Below, piece after piece: positions 39,163 through 48,559 of a stretch of 64,000 nt of DNA. The notes beneath the pieces are model-generated. The model was not told the DNA's origin, searched no databases, and was given only the letters and a program-made list of their open reading frames with translations. The DNA comes from Micromonospora tarapacensis (GTDB lineage: Bacteria > Actinomycetota > Actinomycetes > Mycobacteriales > Micromonosporaceae): assembly GCF_019697375.1 (NCBI RefSeq), contig NZ_JAHCDI010000003.1, positions 124,001-188,000 on the forward strand. Reading direction: 5' to 3'. The translations under genes were made by a program, and so were the position numbers. Position 1 is the stretch's first letter. Every line of letters starts with the position of its first letter.

Positions 39163-39543
39163 TCGTCTGCTGTCCCCGTGCCCGGGGCGACCGGTGGGTG
39201 GGTCGGCCACCGACCGCCGTCGGTCACCCGGAATACGGACATTGCTCGCGGCTGGCGGTCCAGATCCCATGCCGGTCGCCGCGGTCGACTCCGGGCCGCG
39301 GGGGTGTGGCCGCCGTCACGGTTTGCTGCGGCATGGGCCGGAGCCGGGGGGCGTTGTACTGGGGGTAACCGCGGCGGTCCTGCTCAGGCGGGCCCGGAAT
39401 GCCGGGCCTGCCGGGGCCGTTGAACACCTGGCCGGGAGCTTCGGCCCGACAGCCGCGGGCGCTCCTGCTGCTTCCTCCCGACGCGGTATCCACATCCTCA
39501 CTTCCAGGTGTCGTGTCGATCCCCGAGACGGAAGGCAATGATC
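39163..39543. other. Long intergenic region before the C39-like protease gene
   Basis: About 380 bases with no reading frame showing coding bias on either strand. I looked for a riboswitch-like architecture because secreted wall enzymes in actinobacteria often have c-di-AMP leaders, and saw none I could support. ACGGAAGGC at its end is the ribosome-binding site for ATG 39544. Confidence 0.35.
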
Positions 39544-40194
39544 ATGACTACCTTGATTCGTAGGGCTGCCCTGACCGCTGCCGGTGCCGTCTGCGCCGGT
39601 GGCATGGTCGCCGCCCCGGTGGGCGCGCTCGCCGCTCCGCCGAGCACCAGCCCGCTGGCCGCGGTGGCCGAGCGCGGGCACGGCAAGGGCGAGCGGCAGC
39701 TGAACGTTCGTTACGAAGCCCAGCCCAACTTCTACTACTGCGGCCCGGCGGCCGTACGTAACGCCCTGACCGCCATGGACAAGGACGTCTCCCAGGACGA
39801 CCTGGCCCGTGACATGGGCACCACCGAGCGGGGCACCGACTCGGCACATCTGATCACCAAGGCCCTGAACGAGAAGGCCGGTAGGGATGTCTACCGCACG
39901 GTGGAGATTCCCGGTCGGGCCGCCGACAAGGCAGAGACGGACCGGCTGCGGGACGACATCGTCCGTGCCGTCGACGACGGCCGGAGCGTGGTGGCCAACG
40001 TCATCGGCACCGCCACGGACACCGACGGAGTGAGCCATTCGTTCGAGGGCGGCCACTACATCTCGGTGACCGGCTACCGGGGCGACGGTGACCAGGTGAA
40101 GATCGCCGACTCGGCCAACCCCGCCCAGGCCGAGTACTGGATCAGCGCCGACGCGCTGGCCGACTGGATCGCCAGCCGGGGTTACTCCGCCTGA
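39544..40194 (+). CDS. Secreted papain-like cysteine protease, C39 family-like
   Basis: A 216-residue exported protein with a signal peptide (basic MTTLIRR, hydrophobic core, GALAA cleavage region). A single C39-like fold follows: catalytic Cys in FYYCGPAAVRNAL, His in FEGGHYISVTGY and Asp in IADSANP. Free-standing secreted members of this group occur in many actinobacteria. Substrates are unknown. ATG 39544 is favoured because GGAAGG is eight bases upstream; an ATG at 39538 is closer. It is flanked by terminators and so transcribed alone. Confidence 0.82.
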   Translation: MTTLIRRAALTAAGAVCAGGMVAAPVGALAAPPSTSPLAAVAERGHGKGERQLNVRYEAQPNFYYCGPAAVRNALTAMDKDVSQDDLARDMGTTERGTDSAHLITKALNEKAGRDVYRTVEIPGRAADKAETDRLRDDIVRAVDDGRSVVANVIGTATDTDGVSHSFEGGHYISVTGYRGDGDQVKIADSANPAQAEYWISADALADWIASRGYSA

Positions 40195-40215
40195 CCCACG
40201 AGAGCACATCGAACG

Positions 40216-40250
40216 GCTGAGGGCCGGCCCGCGCGGGGCCGGCCCTCAGC
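40216..40250. terminator. Bidirectional terminator between the protease gene and mutY
   Basis: GCTGAGGGCCGGCCC (40216-40230) pairs perfectly with GGGCCGGCCCTCAGC (40236-40250) across GCGCG, a 15-bp stem between convergent genes. Its right arm overlaps the mutY stop codon. Confidence 0.82.
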
Positions 40251-41148
40251 TTGCCACCGGCGCCGGCGGCTCGTCCCCGACCAGGCGGAACGACGTCTCG
40301 CCGATCGGCTCGACCAGCCCGTCGGTGACCAGACCGGCCAGCGCGCGGGCACGCTGCACGTCGTCCGCCCACACCTGATCCAGGCGTTGGTGCGGCACCG
40401 GCCCGGTCGCCTCACGGAGCAGCCCGAGCAGCAGGCCGCGAACCTGGCGGTCGGTGCCCGCGTACCGCTGCGGGCGGCGGGTCGGGCCGAGCGGGGCAAC
40501 CTGCCCCGAGGCTCGCCAGGCGCAGGCCGTCTCGACCGGGCACGCGCCGCAACGGGGTGAGCGGGCGGTGCAGACGAGCGCCCCCAACTCCATGATGGCG
40601 GCACTGGCCAGGGTGGCGGCGGCCGGCTCGTCGGGCAGCAACTCCTCGGTGGCGACCAGATCGGCGGGCCGGGTCGCCGGGCCGGCGTCCGGTTCTCCCG
40701 CGATGGCCCGGCAGACCACCCGGCGCACGTTGGTGTCGACCACCGGGTGCCGCTGGCCGTATGCGAAGGCGGCCACCGCCCGGGCCGTGTACGTGCCGAC
40801 TCCGGGTAGGGCGAGCAACTGCTCCAGCCGTGCCGGGACCGCGCCGCCGTGGCGTTCCACGATGGTCACCGCGCAGTCGTGCAGCCGTACCGCGCGGCGG
40901 GGGTAGCCGAGCCGCCCCCACATGCGGATCGCGTCGGCCGGGCTGTCGCCGGCCAGGGCGGTCGGTGTCGGCCAGCGGTCCAGCCACGCCTGCCAGGCGG
41001 GCAGCACCCGGGCGACCGGGGTCTGCTGGAGCATGACCTCGCTGACCAGGATCGCCCAGGGGCTCACGTCGGGTCTGCGCCACGGCAGGTCCCGGGCGTT
41101 CTGCTCGTACCACCGGCTCACCCGGCCGGCGAAGGTGGGTTCTGTCAT
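40246..41148 (-). CDS. mutY: A/G-specific adenine glycosylase (MutY)
   Basis: Removes adenine mispaired with 8-oxoguanine. The 300-residue protein has the early motif WAILVSEVMLQQTPVARV, the helix-hairpin-helix LPGVGTYTARAVAAFAYG, and the catalytic Asp in HPVVDTNVRRVV. The [4Fe-4S] cysteines are in CTARSPRCGACPVETAC (C-x6-C-x2-C-x5-C). ATG 41148 gives MTEPTFAGRVSRWYEQNARDLPW, the family start. The C-terminal domain is short. Position between clpC and disA matches Rv3589. Confidence 0.95.
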   Translation of the reverse strand: MTEPTFAGRVSRWYEQNARDLPWRRPDVSPWAILVSEVMLQQTPVARVLPAWQAWLDRWPTPTALAGDSPADAIRMWGRLGYPRRAVRLHDCAVTIVERHGGAVPARLEQLLALPGVGTYTARAVAAFAYGQRHPVVDTNVRRVVCRAIAGEPDAGPATRPADLVATEELLPDEPAAATLASAAIMELGALVCTARSPRCGACPVETACAWRASGQVAPLGPTRRPQRYAGTDRQVRGLLLGLLREATGPVPHQRLDQVWADDVQRARALAGLVTDGLVEPIGETSFRLVGDEPPAPVAS

Positions 41149-41245
41149 CGCGCCGCCGATGATCTCACGCGCGGCGGTCCCGGCGTTTGGACGGTCCGGG
41201 CGGGCCGCCGCCCGGAAGCGCGCACGGATCGGGCAGAATGCCCGG

Positions 41246-41758
41246 ATGAACGAGCTCGCGATCACCGTCATCGGCCGGGACCGGCCCGGCATCGTGGCCG
41301 ACGTCGCCGAGGTGCTCGCCCGGCTCGGAGCCAACCTCACCGACAGCACGATGACCCGGCTGCGGGGGCACTTCGCGATGACCCTGATCTGCGTCGGCCC
41401 GGCCGCCGCCGAGGTCGAGGCCGCCCTGGCCCCGCTCGCCGCCGACGGTCAGCTGCTGGCCACCGTGCGCGCGGTGACGCCCGACGGCGCGGCGGTTCCG
41501 GCCGGCGAGCCGTACGTGATGGCGGTGCACGGTGCCGACCGGATGGGCATCGTGGCGGCGATGACCCGGGTGCTGGCCGAGGCCGGCGGCAACGTCACCG
41601 ATCTGAGCACGCGGCTGTCGGGGTCGCTCTACGTGGTGGTCGCCGAGGTCGAACTGCCACCGGGTGCGGCCGAGGTGCTCCTCGGGCGGCTGGCCGACGC
41701 CGCCGCCGGCCTGGGTGTCGAGGTGACCCTCCGACCCGCCGAACCGGATCTGCTGTGA
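41246..41758 (+). CDS. ACT-domain protein, GcvR-like
   Basis: A 170-residue protein made of two ACT domains: AITVIGRDRPGIVADVAEVLARLGANLTDS and VMAVHGADRMGIVAAMTRVLAEAGGNVTDLS. Twin-ACT proteins of this size include the glycine cleavage regulator GcvR and amino-acid sensors, so it probably binds a small amino acid. There is no DNA-binding domain. It overlaps def by GTGA (41755-41758) and is divergent from mutY. Confidence 0.88.
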   Translation: MNELAITVIGRDRPGIVADVAEVLARLGANLTDSTMTRLRGHFAMTLICVGPAAAEVEAALAPLAADGQLLATVRAVTPDGAAVPAGEPYVMAVHGADRMGIVAAMTRVLAEAGGNVTDLSTRLSGSLYVVVAEVELPPGAAEVLLGRLADAAAGLGVEVTLRPAEPDLL

Positions 41759-42348
41759 GTGGCGAGCCGGGCCGGCCGGAGCCGGACCCACGGGCCGAGA
41801 CGTACGAGGGCCTCGGCGACTGGGCGCCGGAGGCGTTGGGTGCCGGCCGGGTGATCCCGGTGGTGTCGGCGCCGCAGGCGGTGCTCAGCCGGGCGGGTGC
41901 GGAGGTCGACCCGACGGCCGGCGAGACCGTGCAACTCGCGGCCGACCTGATCGCCACCATGCGGGTCTCGCCCGGCTGCGTCGGTCTGGCCGCCCCCCAG
42001 GTCGGGGTGGGTGCGCAGGTCTTTGCGGTGGATGTCACCGGCCATCCGAAGGCGATCACCGTGCACGGCGTGTTCGCCCTGTGCAACGCCCGGGTGGTCG
42101 AGGCGACCCGGTGGAAGGCGGGCCGGGAGGGGTGCATGTCGGTGCCCGATCTGACCGGCGACGTCAAGCGCGCCAGTCGGCTGGTGGTCGAGGGGATGCT
42201 GCCGGGCAGCGGCAAGGTCGCACGCCTGGTTACGGACGGTTTCGAGGCGCGCGCGTTGCAGCACGAGATCGACCACTGCGCCGGCCTGCTCTTCCTGGAC
42301 CGGGTCGCCGGCGCCCACGCGATCTACCAGCGCAAGGTATATCTCTGA
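41755..42348 (+). CDS. def: Peptide deformylase (Def)
   Basis: Removes the formyl group from new proteins. All three metal-site motifs are present in the 197-residue protein: GCVGLAAPQVG, EGCMSVP (the usual Leu is Met) and QHEIDH. GTG 41755 overlaps the upstream stop. An N-terminal extension of about 35 residues precedes the usual start of the fold. Genomes of this group usually carry more than one def gene, so this may not be the main copy. Confidence 0.94.
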   Translation: MSGEPGRPEPDPRAETYEGLGDWAPEALGAGRVIPVVSAPQAVLSRAGAEVDPTAGETVQLAADLIATMRVSPGCVGLAAPQVGVGAQVFAVDVTGHPKAITVHGVFALCNARVVEATRWKAGREGCMSVPDLTGDVKRASRLVVEGMLPGSGKVARLVTDGFEARALQHEIDHCAGLLFLDRVAGAHAIYQRKVYL

Positions 42349-42494
42349 AGCACGTGCACGGTCACCGTCGGTGACGCAGCGAGCCTGCCGTCGGGGCGGA
42401 CCATCGTGATTGGAGGGTCGGATCGGATGGGGCGGTCGAGCCACGGCGCGTCGTTACCGTCCGTCGCTCACGCCGCCGCTACGGTGGAGGCATC

Positions 42495-43211
42495 ATGCGT
42501 CTGACGGTCGGCCCCCTGTCTCCCGCCGTGTACTGGCGGCGTCGTGCCGTCGTGCTCGGCGCGGTTCTGCTCTTCCTGGTTGTCCTGCTCTACTCGTTCA
42601 ACGGGCCGGACGGCGGCAACGACGCGACCGGCGACGGCGAAGCCGACCCGGTCGTGGCGACCGGCACGCCGGATCCCACCGGATCGGTGCTGACTCCGCA
42701 GACCGGTTCACCGCCGTCGGGCGACGCCGGTGCCGACCCGTCCACTCCGGCGGACGATCCCGATACCGAGCCGAGTCTCAGCAACGACCCACCGACGGTG
42801 GATCCGGCGACGGACGAGGGCACCTGCGTGGACTCGGAACTTGCGGTGACCGCCCTGGCGCTGCCCGCGCAGGTCGCCCCCGGCGCCTCCGTCGATCTGC
42901 ACCTGAAGGTGCGCAACCGGTCCGACCGAACGTGCAGCCGGGATGTCGGCGCGACCGTCCAGGAGCTCTACATCAAGTCCGGCGCCGAGGTGGTGTGGTC
43001 CTCGGACACCTGCGGCACCGCCTCCGGTTCGGACGTGCAGTCCTTCACCCCCGGGTTCGAACGCTCCTACCAGGTCGGCTGGAACGGCCGGGGCAGCAGC
43101 CGGTGCGCCAACGGGCTGGCGAACGGCCCGACCGTGCCCGCCGGAACGTACGAGGTCTTCGCCCGGGTGGGCACCCGACTGAGTCAGCCGGCGAAGCTGA
43201 CCCTCGGCTAG
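42495..43211 (+). CDS. Single-pass exported protein with Ig-like domain, unknown function
   Basis: A 238-residue protein with a transmembrane helix at about residues 18-38 (AVVLGAVLLFLVVLLYSF), an acidic Thr/Pro/Asp-rich linker of 65 or so residues, and a C-terminal beta-rich domain with four cysteines (about residues 110-238). The domain resembles BsuPI/DUF4232-type Ig-like folds. It converges on disA, like the membrane protein Rv3587c in M. tuberculosis, which suggests orthology by position. Confidence 0.75.
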   Translation: MRLTVGPLSPAVYWRRRAVVLGAVLLFLVVLLYSFNGPDGGNDATGDGEADPVVATGTPDPTGSVLTPQTGSPPSGDAGADPSTPADDPDTEPSLSNDPPTVDPATDEGTCVDSELAVTALALPAQVAPGASVDLHLKVRNRSDRTCSRDVGATVQELYIKSGAEVVWSSDTCGTASGSDVQSFTPGFERSYQVGWNGRGSSRCANGLANGPTVPAGTYEVFARVGTRLSQPAKLTLG

Positions 43212-43289
43212 GGCGTCCGACGCGGCCGGTCGTTGCCTGGGGCCCGCCGCAGGCCGGCCAGGACGTCGACACGCACCAGGGTGGCCCGG

Positions 43290-44474
43290 TCAGACGTAGC
43301 GCTCCAGGATGGAGGCCTCGGCCAGCCGGGACAGTCCCTCGCGTACCCCGCGGGCCCGGGCGTCGCCGACGCCCTCGACGGCCTGGAGGTCCTCCACCGT
43401 GGCGCCCAGCAACCGCTGGAGGCTCCCGAAGTGCACCACCAGCCGGTCCACCACGGCCACCGGCAGCCGGGGCACCTTGGCCAGCAGCCGGAACCCACGA
43501 GGGCTGACCGCCGCGTCCAGCGCGTCGGAGACCGCTGGGTAGCCGATCGACTTGGCGACGGAGACCAGGTCGATCAGCTCGGTGGCGCTGAGCAGATCCA
43601 ACTCCACCAGGGCCTCGTCGAGGGTGCGGGACTTGCGGCCGGTGGGCAGGTAGTCGCGGATGACCAGGGTGCGGTCGGCGTCGACGCCGGCCATCAGCTC
43701 GTCCAGTTGCAGGGCGAGCAGCCGGCCGTCGGTGCCCAACTCGACCACGTAGCCGGCGATCTCGTCGGCGATCCGGCGGACCATTTCCAGCCGCTGCACC
43801 ACCGCCACCGCGTCGCGTACGGTGACCAGATCCTCGATCTCCAGCGCGGAGAGGGTGCCGGAGACCTCGTCCAGGCGGAGTTTGTACCGTTCCAGGGTGG
43901 CCAGCGCCTGATTCGCCCGGGAAAGGATCGCCGCCGAGTCGTCCAGCACGTGCCGTTGGCCGTTGACGTAGAGGCTGATGATCCGCATGGACTGGCTGAC
44001 CGAGATCACCGGATAGCCGGTCTGCCGGGCCACCCGCTCGGCGGTGCGGTGCCGGGTGCCCGACTCCTCGGTCGGGATGGTCGGGTCGGGCATCAGGTGC
44101 ACCGCCGCTCGGACGATCCGGGTGCCGTCGCTGGAGAGCACGACCGCGCCGTCCATCTTGCACAGCTCGCGCACCCGGGTCGCGGAGAACTCGACATCCA
44201 GCGGAAAACCGCCGGTGCACAGGCCCTCGACCACCTTGTCGTAGCCGAGGACGATCAGCGCCCCCGTCCGACCGCGCAGGATGCGCTCGAGGCCGTCGCG
44301 CAGCGCGGTGCCCGGTGCCATCAGGGCCAGGTTGGCGCGCAGCGGGTCGCCGGCACCGCCGCCTCCGGTCACGCTCACGCTGATCGGACGGGCGGGCGAG
44401 CCCACGGCGCCGGTGCGGGCGTGGGGTGTCGCGCCGGCAGGCTTGGTGGTATCGCGGTCGATCGGCACGGGCAC
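43290..44474 (-). CDS. disA: DNA-integrity scanning protein, diadenylate cyclase (DisA)
   Basis: Makes cyclic di-AMP from two ATP and scans DNA for branched structures. The 394-residue protein has the cyclase motifs DGAVVLS and [11 protein letters not shown], a central helical spine (about residues 180-320) and a C-terminal helix-hairpin-helix ([22 protein letters not shown]) for DNA. The GTG at 44474 is the longest start; another GTG lies six bases on. Radically conserved order LpqE-radA-disA equals Rv3584-Rv3586, and RadA is a known partner of DisA in Bacillus and mycobacteria. Confidence 0.97.
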   Translation of the reverse strand: MPVPIDRDTTKPAGATPHARTGAVGSPARPISVSVTGGGGAGDPLRANLALMAPGTALRDGLERILRGRTGALIVLGYDKVVEGLCTGGFPLDVEFSATRVRELCKMDGAVVLSSDGTRIVRAAVHLMPDPTIPTEESGTRHRTAERVARQTGYPVISVSQSMRIISLYVNGQRHVLDDSAAILSRANQALATLERYKLRLDEVSGTLSALEIEDLVTVRDAVAVVQRLEMVRRIADEIAGYVVELGTDGRLLALQLDELMAGVDADRTLVIRDYLPTGRKSRTLDEALVELDLLSATELIDLVSVAKSIGYPAVSDALDAAVSPRGFRLLAKVPRLPVAVVDRLVVHFGSLQRLLGATVEDLQAVEGVGDARARGVREGLSRLAEASILERYV

Positions 44475-44569
44475 AGTCTACGGACTGCCGTGCGGTGGGT
44501 GCTCTCGTGGTTACTGTGATGTGTCACGATTCCGTCCGGCCCGTCCGGCGCGCCCGTCGGAGACACCGC

Positions 44570-46021
44570 TCACTCCGCCGAGGCGCGGGCCGCGGCCTGC
44601 AACGCCGACCGGACGTCGCCGACCTCGACCACCCGCATCTGCTCGGGACCGGCACCGCTGCTCGTCGGCCCGCAACCGGGCGGCACCAGGGCCAACCGGA
44701 AGCCGAGGCGGGCCGCCTCGGCCAGCCGGCGGGGCACCGCGCCCACCCGGCGCACCTCGCCGGTCAGGCCGACCTCGCCGATCGCCACCAGGTGGGGTGC
44801 GATCGCCAGGTTGAGCCCGCCGGAGGCGACGGCGAGGGCGACCGCCAGGTCGGCCGCCGGCTCCACCACCCGGATGCCGCCGACGGTGGCCGCGAAGACC
44901 TCCCGATCGTGCAGGGTGAGTCGTTCGGTGCGCCGCTGGAGGACCGCGAGCACCATCGCCAGCCGGGCCGAATCCAGCCCGGAGACCGTGCGCCGGGGCG
45001 AGCCGGCCACCGTGGCGCCGATCAGCGCCTGCACCTCCGTGACCAGTGCCCGGCGACCCTCCATCGCCACCGTCACGCAGGTGCCCGGCACCGGCTCGGC
45101 GTAGCGGGTCAGGAACAGCCCGGAGGGATCGGCGAGACTGCTGATGCCGCCCTCGTGCATCTCGAAACAGCCGACCTCGTCGGCGGCGCCGAACCGGTTC
45201 TTCACACCGCGCACCAGCCGCAGCGACGAGTGTTTGTCGCCCTCGAAGTGCAGCACCACATCGACCAGGTGCTCCAGCACCCGGGGGCCGGCGACCTGGC
45301 CGTCCTTGGTGACGTGCCCGACCAGCACGGTGGCGACGCCGCGCTCCTTGGCCACCGCGACCAGGGCGGCGGTGACGGCCCGGACCTGGGTCACCCCGCC
45401 GGGCACCCCCTCGGCGCCGGTGGTGGAGATGGTCTGCACCGAGTCGAGGACGAGCAGACCGGGCTTGACGGCGTCGAGATGACCGAGCACCGCCGCGAGG
45501 TCGCTCTCGGCGGCCAGATAGAGCTGATCGTGCAGGGTGCCCATCCGCTCGGCGCGCAGTCGCACCTGGCTGACCGACTCCTCGCCGCTGACCACCAGGG
45601 ACGGGCTGCCTGCTCCGGCGGCCCACTGCTGGGCGACGTCGAGCAGCAGGGTGGACTTGCCGACCCCCGGCTCGCCGGCGAGCAGCACCACCGCTCCGGG
45701 CACCAGGCCGCCGCCGAGGACCCGGTCGAGCTCGCTGACGCCGGTGGGCCGGGCCCGGGCCGGCGCCGCGCTGATGGTGGCGATGGGCCGGGCCGGCTCG
45801 GCAGGCATCCGGGAGCTGACCACGCGGCCGGAGACGGTCGGGCCGGTGACCGTGCACTCGACCACCGATCCCCACTCGCCGCACTCGGGGCAGCGTCCCA
45901 CCCACTTGGGTGGCTGGTGGCCGCAGGCGTCGCACTCGTACGCGGGACGGGGCTCGCGGGCCGACGCCCTGCCCCGCCCGCCAGCCGGTGTCCGGGACGG
46001 GGTCGATCGGGAGATGCTCAC
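44570..46021 (-). CDS. radA: DNA repair ATPase RadA (Sms)
   Basis: RadA helps branch migration during recombination. The 483-residue protein has an N-terminal C4 zinc finger (CDACGHQPPKWVGRCPEC), a RecA-like core with Walker A GEPGVGKST, the RadA-specific KNRFG, and a C-terminal Lon-like domain (AVASGGLNLAIAPHLVAIGEVGLTGEVRRV). The GTG start 46021 has no obvious Shine-Dalgarno. An in-frame start upstream exists. disA follows after 95 bases on the same strand. Confidence 0.96.
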   Translation of the reverse strand: MSISRSTPSRTPAGGRGRASAREPRPAYECDACGHQPPKWVGRCPECGEWGSVVECTVTGPTVSGRVVSSRMPAEPARPIATISAAPARARPTGVSELDRVLGGGLVPGAVVLLAGEPGVGKSTLLLDVAQQWAAGAGSPSLVVSGEESVSQVRLRAERMGTLHDQLYLAAESDLAAVLGHLDAVKPGLLVLDSVQTISTTGAEGVPGGVTQVRAVTAALVAVAKERGVATVLVGHVTKDGQVAGPRVLEHLVDVVLHFEGDKHSSLRLVRGVKNRFGAADEVGCFEMHEGGISSLADPSGLFLTRYAEPVPGTCVTVAMEGRRALVTEVQALIGATVAGSPRRTVSGLDSARLAMVLAVLQRRTERLTLHDREVFAATVGGIRVVEPAADLAVALAVASGGLNLAIAPHLVAIGEVGLTGEVRRVGAVPRRLAEAARLGFRLALVPPGCGPTSSGAGPEQMRVVEVGDVRSALQAAARASAE

Positions 46022-46108
46022 CGGGGGGACGCTAATCCCCGGGTACGACGGCGGCGCCGCCGGCACGGGTCAGCCCACGCCGGCGACGCCGGAAAGCACT
46101 GGAACGGC

Positions 46109-46756
46109 TCAGTGGCCGCCCTCGCCCTCGTACTCGGTGTGCCGCTCGATGATCGGCGACGGCGGCGGAACCGGAGTGAGCGGCACGGCCACCGGGACGG
46201 AGCTGGTGACCGTGTCCGCGCCGCCGAAGTCGAAGGCCAGCGTGATGTTCTGGCCCGGGAGCGCCGACTGGCTCAGCCCGACGAGCTGGAGCACCTGCTC
46301 ACCCTCGGTGTTGAGCTGCGCGTAGCCCAGCGGCGGGACCTCGACCCGGGCCGGCCCCGCGGTGGGGGAGGCGGACGGTGACTCGTCCGGCGAGGGTGAC
46401 CCGGTGGGCGACGGGCTGGTCGCGGCGGCGACCGTGGTGATCACCACGGCGCGGGCTTCCGGCGAGGTGACGGTCACGGTGACCGGGTCCGGCGAGTCGT
46501 TGTAGAAGACCACGTTCAGCACGGCGTCGTCGCCAGCCTGGTAGCCCTCGATCCCGGGGTAGGCGATCAGGGCGCCGCGGACGGCGTACCTCCCGTCGCC
46601 GACCTGGAAGTCGACGCCCTGGGCCGACGGCACCTTGTTGGCCGTCTCGGCGATCTGGCCGGCGCCGCACCCGGACAGCAGCAGCATCCCGGCCGCCGCC
46701 GCGATCCCGGGCAGCAGCACGGCAGCCCGCCGGGAACCCCTGATCGAGCGCGTCAC
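46109..46756 (-). CDS. LpqE-like lipoprotein
   Basis: A 215-residue lipoprotein with lipobox LLLSGC at about residue 30, a beta-rich outer domain and a Ser/Pro linker (TSPSPTGSPSPDESPSASPTAG). GTG 46756 has a perfect AGGAGG six bases upstream, which decides against the longer frame from 46780. Its place directly before radA-disA matches lpqE (Rv3584) of M. tuberculosis, whose function is unknown. Copper-chaperone-like proteins have a similar core, but no metal motif is visible here. Confidence 0.8.
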   Translation of the reverse strand: MTRSIRGSRRAAVLLPGIAAAAGMLLLSGCGAGQIAETANKVPSAQGVDFQVGDGRYAVRGALIAYPGIEGYQAGDDAVLNVVFYNDSPDPVTVTVTSPEARAVVITTVAAATSPSPTGSPSPDESPSASPTAGPARVEVPPLGYAQLNTEGEQVLQLVGLSQSALPGQNITLAFDFGGADTVTSSVPVAVPLTPVPPPSPIIERHTEYEGEGGH

Positions 46757-46895
46757 GTCGGTCCTCCTCGTCACGATCACACCCGGCTACGCCGCCGGAA
46801 CCGCTGGCCATGCCCGCGCAGACCGCGCTCCAGGGTAGTTGGGGCCGATCTCGGCCCGCACGGGGACCCGGCGCGGTCACCTGCCGGGGTGCGGC

Positions 46896-47734
46896 TCAGA
46901 TCAGCCGCCCGTTCGTGACCAGCAGGACGACGTCGATCAGGGCCACCAGCATCACCGCCCGGAAGGCGGCCACCGGGCGCCCCCGGCCCGGTCGGCCGCC
47001 CGGCCCGCGTACCAGGACAGGATGAAGATCACGACGGTGGCCGCGATCGCCGCGAGGCCCACGCCCGACGGCGGCCCGGGCGGGCCCAGCACCAGCGTGC
47101 CGGTCGCCGCGATCAACAACCCGACGGCGGCGGCCCGGCTGCCCGTCGAACCCAGCCGGTGCGGCAGCCCGCGGACCCCCGTCCGGGCGTCGTCGGCGAG
47201 ATCCGGCAGCACGTTGGCGAAGTGGGCGCCGGCACCCAGCAGGGCGGCGGCGGCCACCAGCCAGAACGGCGGCGTCGGTGCACCGGGCAGCGCCAGCACC
47301 ACGAAGGCGGGCAGCGCGCCGAAGGAGATCGCGTACGGCAGCACGGAGACCGGGGTCGACTTCAACGGCCAGTCGTAGAGCAGGGCCGACACCAGGGCGA
47401 CCGTGGCCCAGAGTGCCGCCACCGGATTCGTGGCCAGGGCCAGCGCCACGGTGGCGCCGGCGGCCAGCGTCGCGGCCACGGCGATGGTGCGCCGGGAGAC
47501 CACGCCGGACGCCACCGGTTTGTCGGTACGCCCCACCGCGGCGTCCCGCTCGGCGTCGAGCAGGTCGTTGGTCCAGCCGACCGCGAGCTGGCTGGCGGTC
47601 ACGGTGAGCGCCACCGCGGCGATCCCGCCGGGCGGATGCCCGACGCCGGCCGCGAGCAGACCGGCCACTGTGGCGACCGCGGCGGTCGGTTCCGGATGGC
47701 TCGCTCTGACCAGCCCTAACACCGTCGACGACAT
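46896..47734 (-). CDS. UbiA-family prenyltransferase, frameshifted at 46980-46984
   Basis: A polytopic prenyltransferase of about 279 residues after repair. The first Asp-rich motif is NDLLDAERDAAVGRTDKP and the second is DLADDARTG. Eight or nine helices are predicted. The frame from ATG 47734 turns into ARWPPSGR and stops at 46952. A frame one base away continues PVAAFRAVMLVALIDVVLLVTNGRLI to TGA 46896-46898, clearly the last helix. One C (G on the coding strand) is missing in the run 46980-46984. It is divergent from the methyltransferase gene and probably prenylates a phenol made by the type III synthase nearby. Confidence 0.85.
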
Positions 47735-47779
47735 AACGGAAGTCTGGTCGTTACCGGGGAGTCGTGCCACGCTCGTGCC

Positions 47780-48517
47780 ATGCGTGCAGCCGGCCCGAGC
47801 CTGCCCCGCAACGATCCGCGCCAGTACGACGACCTGGCCGGTGAGTGGTGGCGGCCGGACGGTGCGTTCGCCATGCTGCACTGGCTGGCCCGGGCGCGGG
47901 CGGCGCTGGTGCCGCCCGCGACCCGACCGGGTGCGCTCCTGGTCGACCTGGGCTGCGGCGCCGGCCTGCTCGCACCGCACCTGACCGGCAAGGGCTACCG
48001 GCACGTGGGGGTGGACCTGACCCGCTCGGCCCTGGCCCAGGCGGTCGCGCACGGCGTGACGGCGGTGAACGGCGATGCCACGGCGGTGCCGCTCGCGGAC
48101 GGCTGCGCCGACGTGGTCGCCGCCGGTGAGCTGCTGGAGCACGTGCCGGACTGGCGCGCCGCGGTCGCCGAGGCGTGCCGCCTGCTGCGCCCCGGCGGCC
48201 TGCTGGTGCTGGACACCCTCAACGACACCGCCCTGTGCCGGCTGGTCGCCGTCCACCTCGCCGAGCGGCTACCGACCGTGCCGCGCGGAATCCACGATCC
48301 ACGGTTGTTCGTGGACGACCGCGAGCTGCTGGCCGAGTGCGCCCGGCACGGCGTCGACCTGAGCGTCCGCGGCATCCGCCCCGGCGTGCCCGGGCTACTT
48401 CGGTGGCTGACCCACCGGGCGCTCGGTGGCGTAACGACCTCCGATCGGGCACCGCGCATCGTGCCGACCGGCTCGACCGCCGTGCTCTACCAGGGTCGTG
48501 GGCTACGTAACGGATAA
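47780..48517 (+). CDS. UbiG-like SAM-dependent O-methyltransferase
   Basis: A 245-residue class I methyltransferase. SAM motif I is LLVDLGCGAGLLAPHL, post-I acidic residue in HVGVDLTRSAL, motif II in VVAAGELLEHVPDW, then LLRPGGLLVLDTL. These match the UbiG/Coq3 family that methylates polyprenyl-phenols. It lies 45 bases from the divergent UbiA gene and is followed by the dehydrogenase and polyketide synthase genes, so a phenolic lipid is the likely substrate. Confidence 0.86.
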   Translation: MRAAGPSLPRNDPRQYDDLAGEWWRPDGAFAMLHWLARARAALVPPATRPGALLVDLGCGAGLLAPHLTGKGYRHVGVDLTRSALAQAVAHGVTAVNGDATAVPLADGCADVVAAGELLEHVPDWRAAVAEACRLLRPGGLLVLDTLNDTALCRLVAVHLAERLPTVPRGIHDPRLFVDDRELLAECARHGVDLSVRGIRPGVPGLLRWLTHRALGGVTTSDRAPRIVPTGSTAVLYQGRGLRNG

Positions 48518-48559
48518 CGGGTTCCGGCGGGGGTACGCCGAAGGGCGAGGAGGGCTTCG

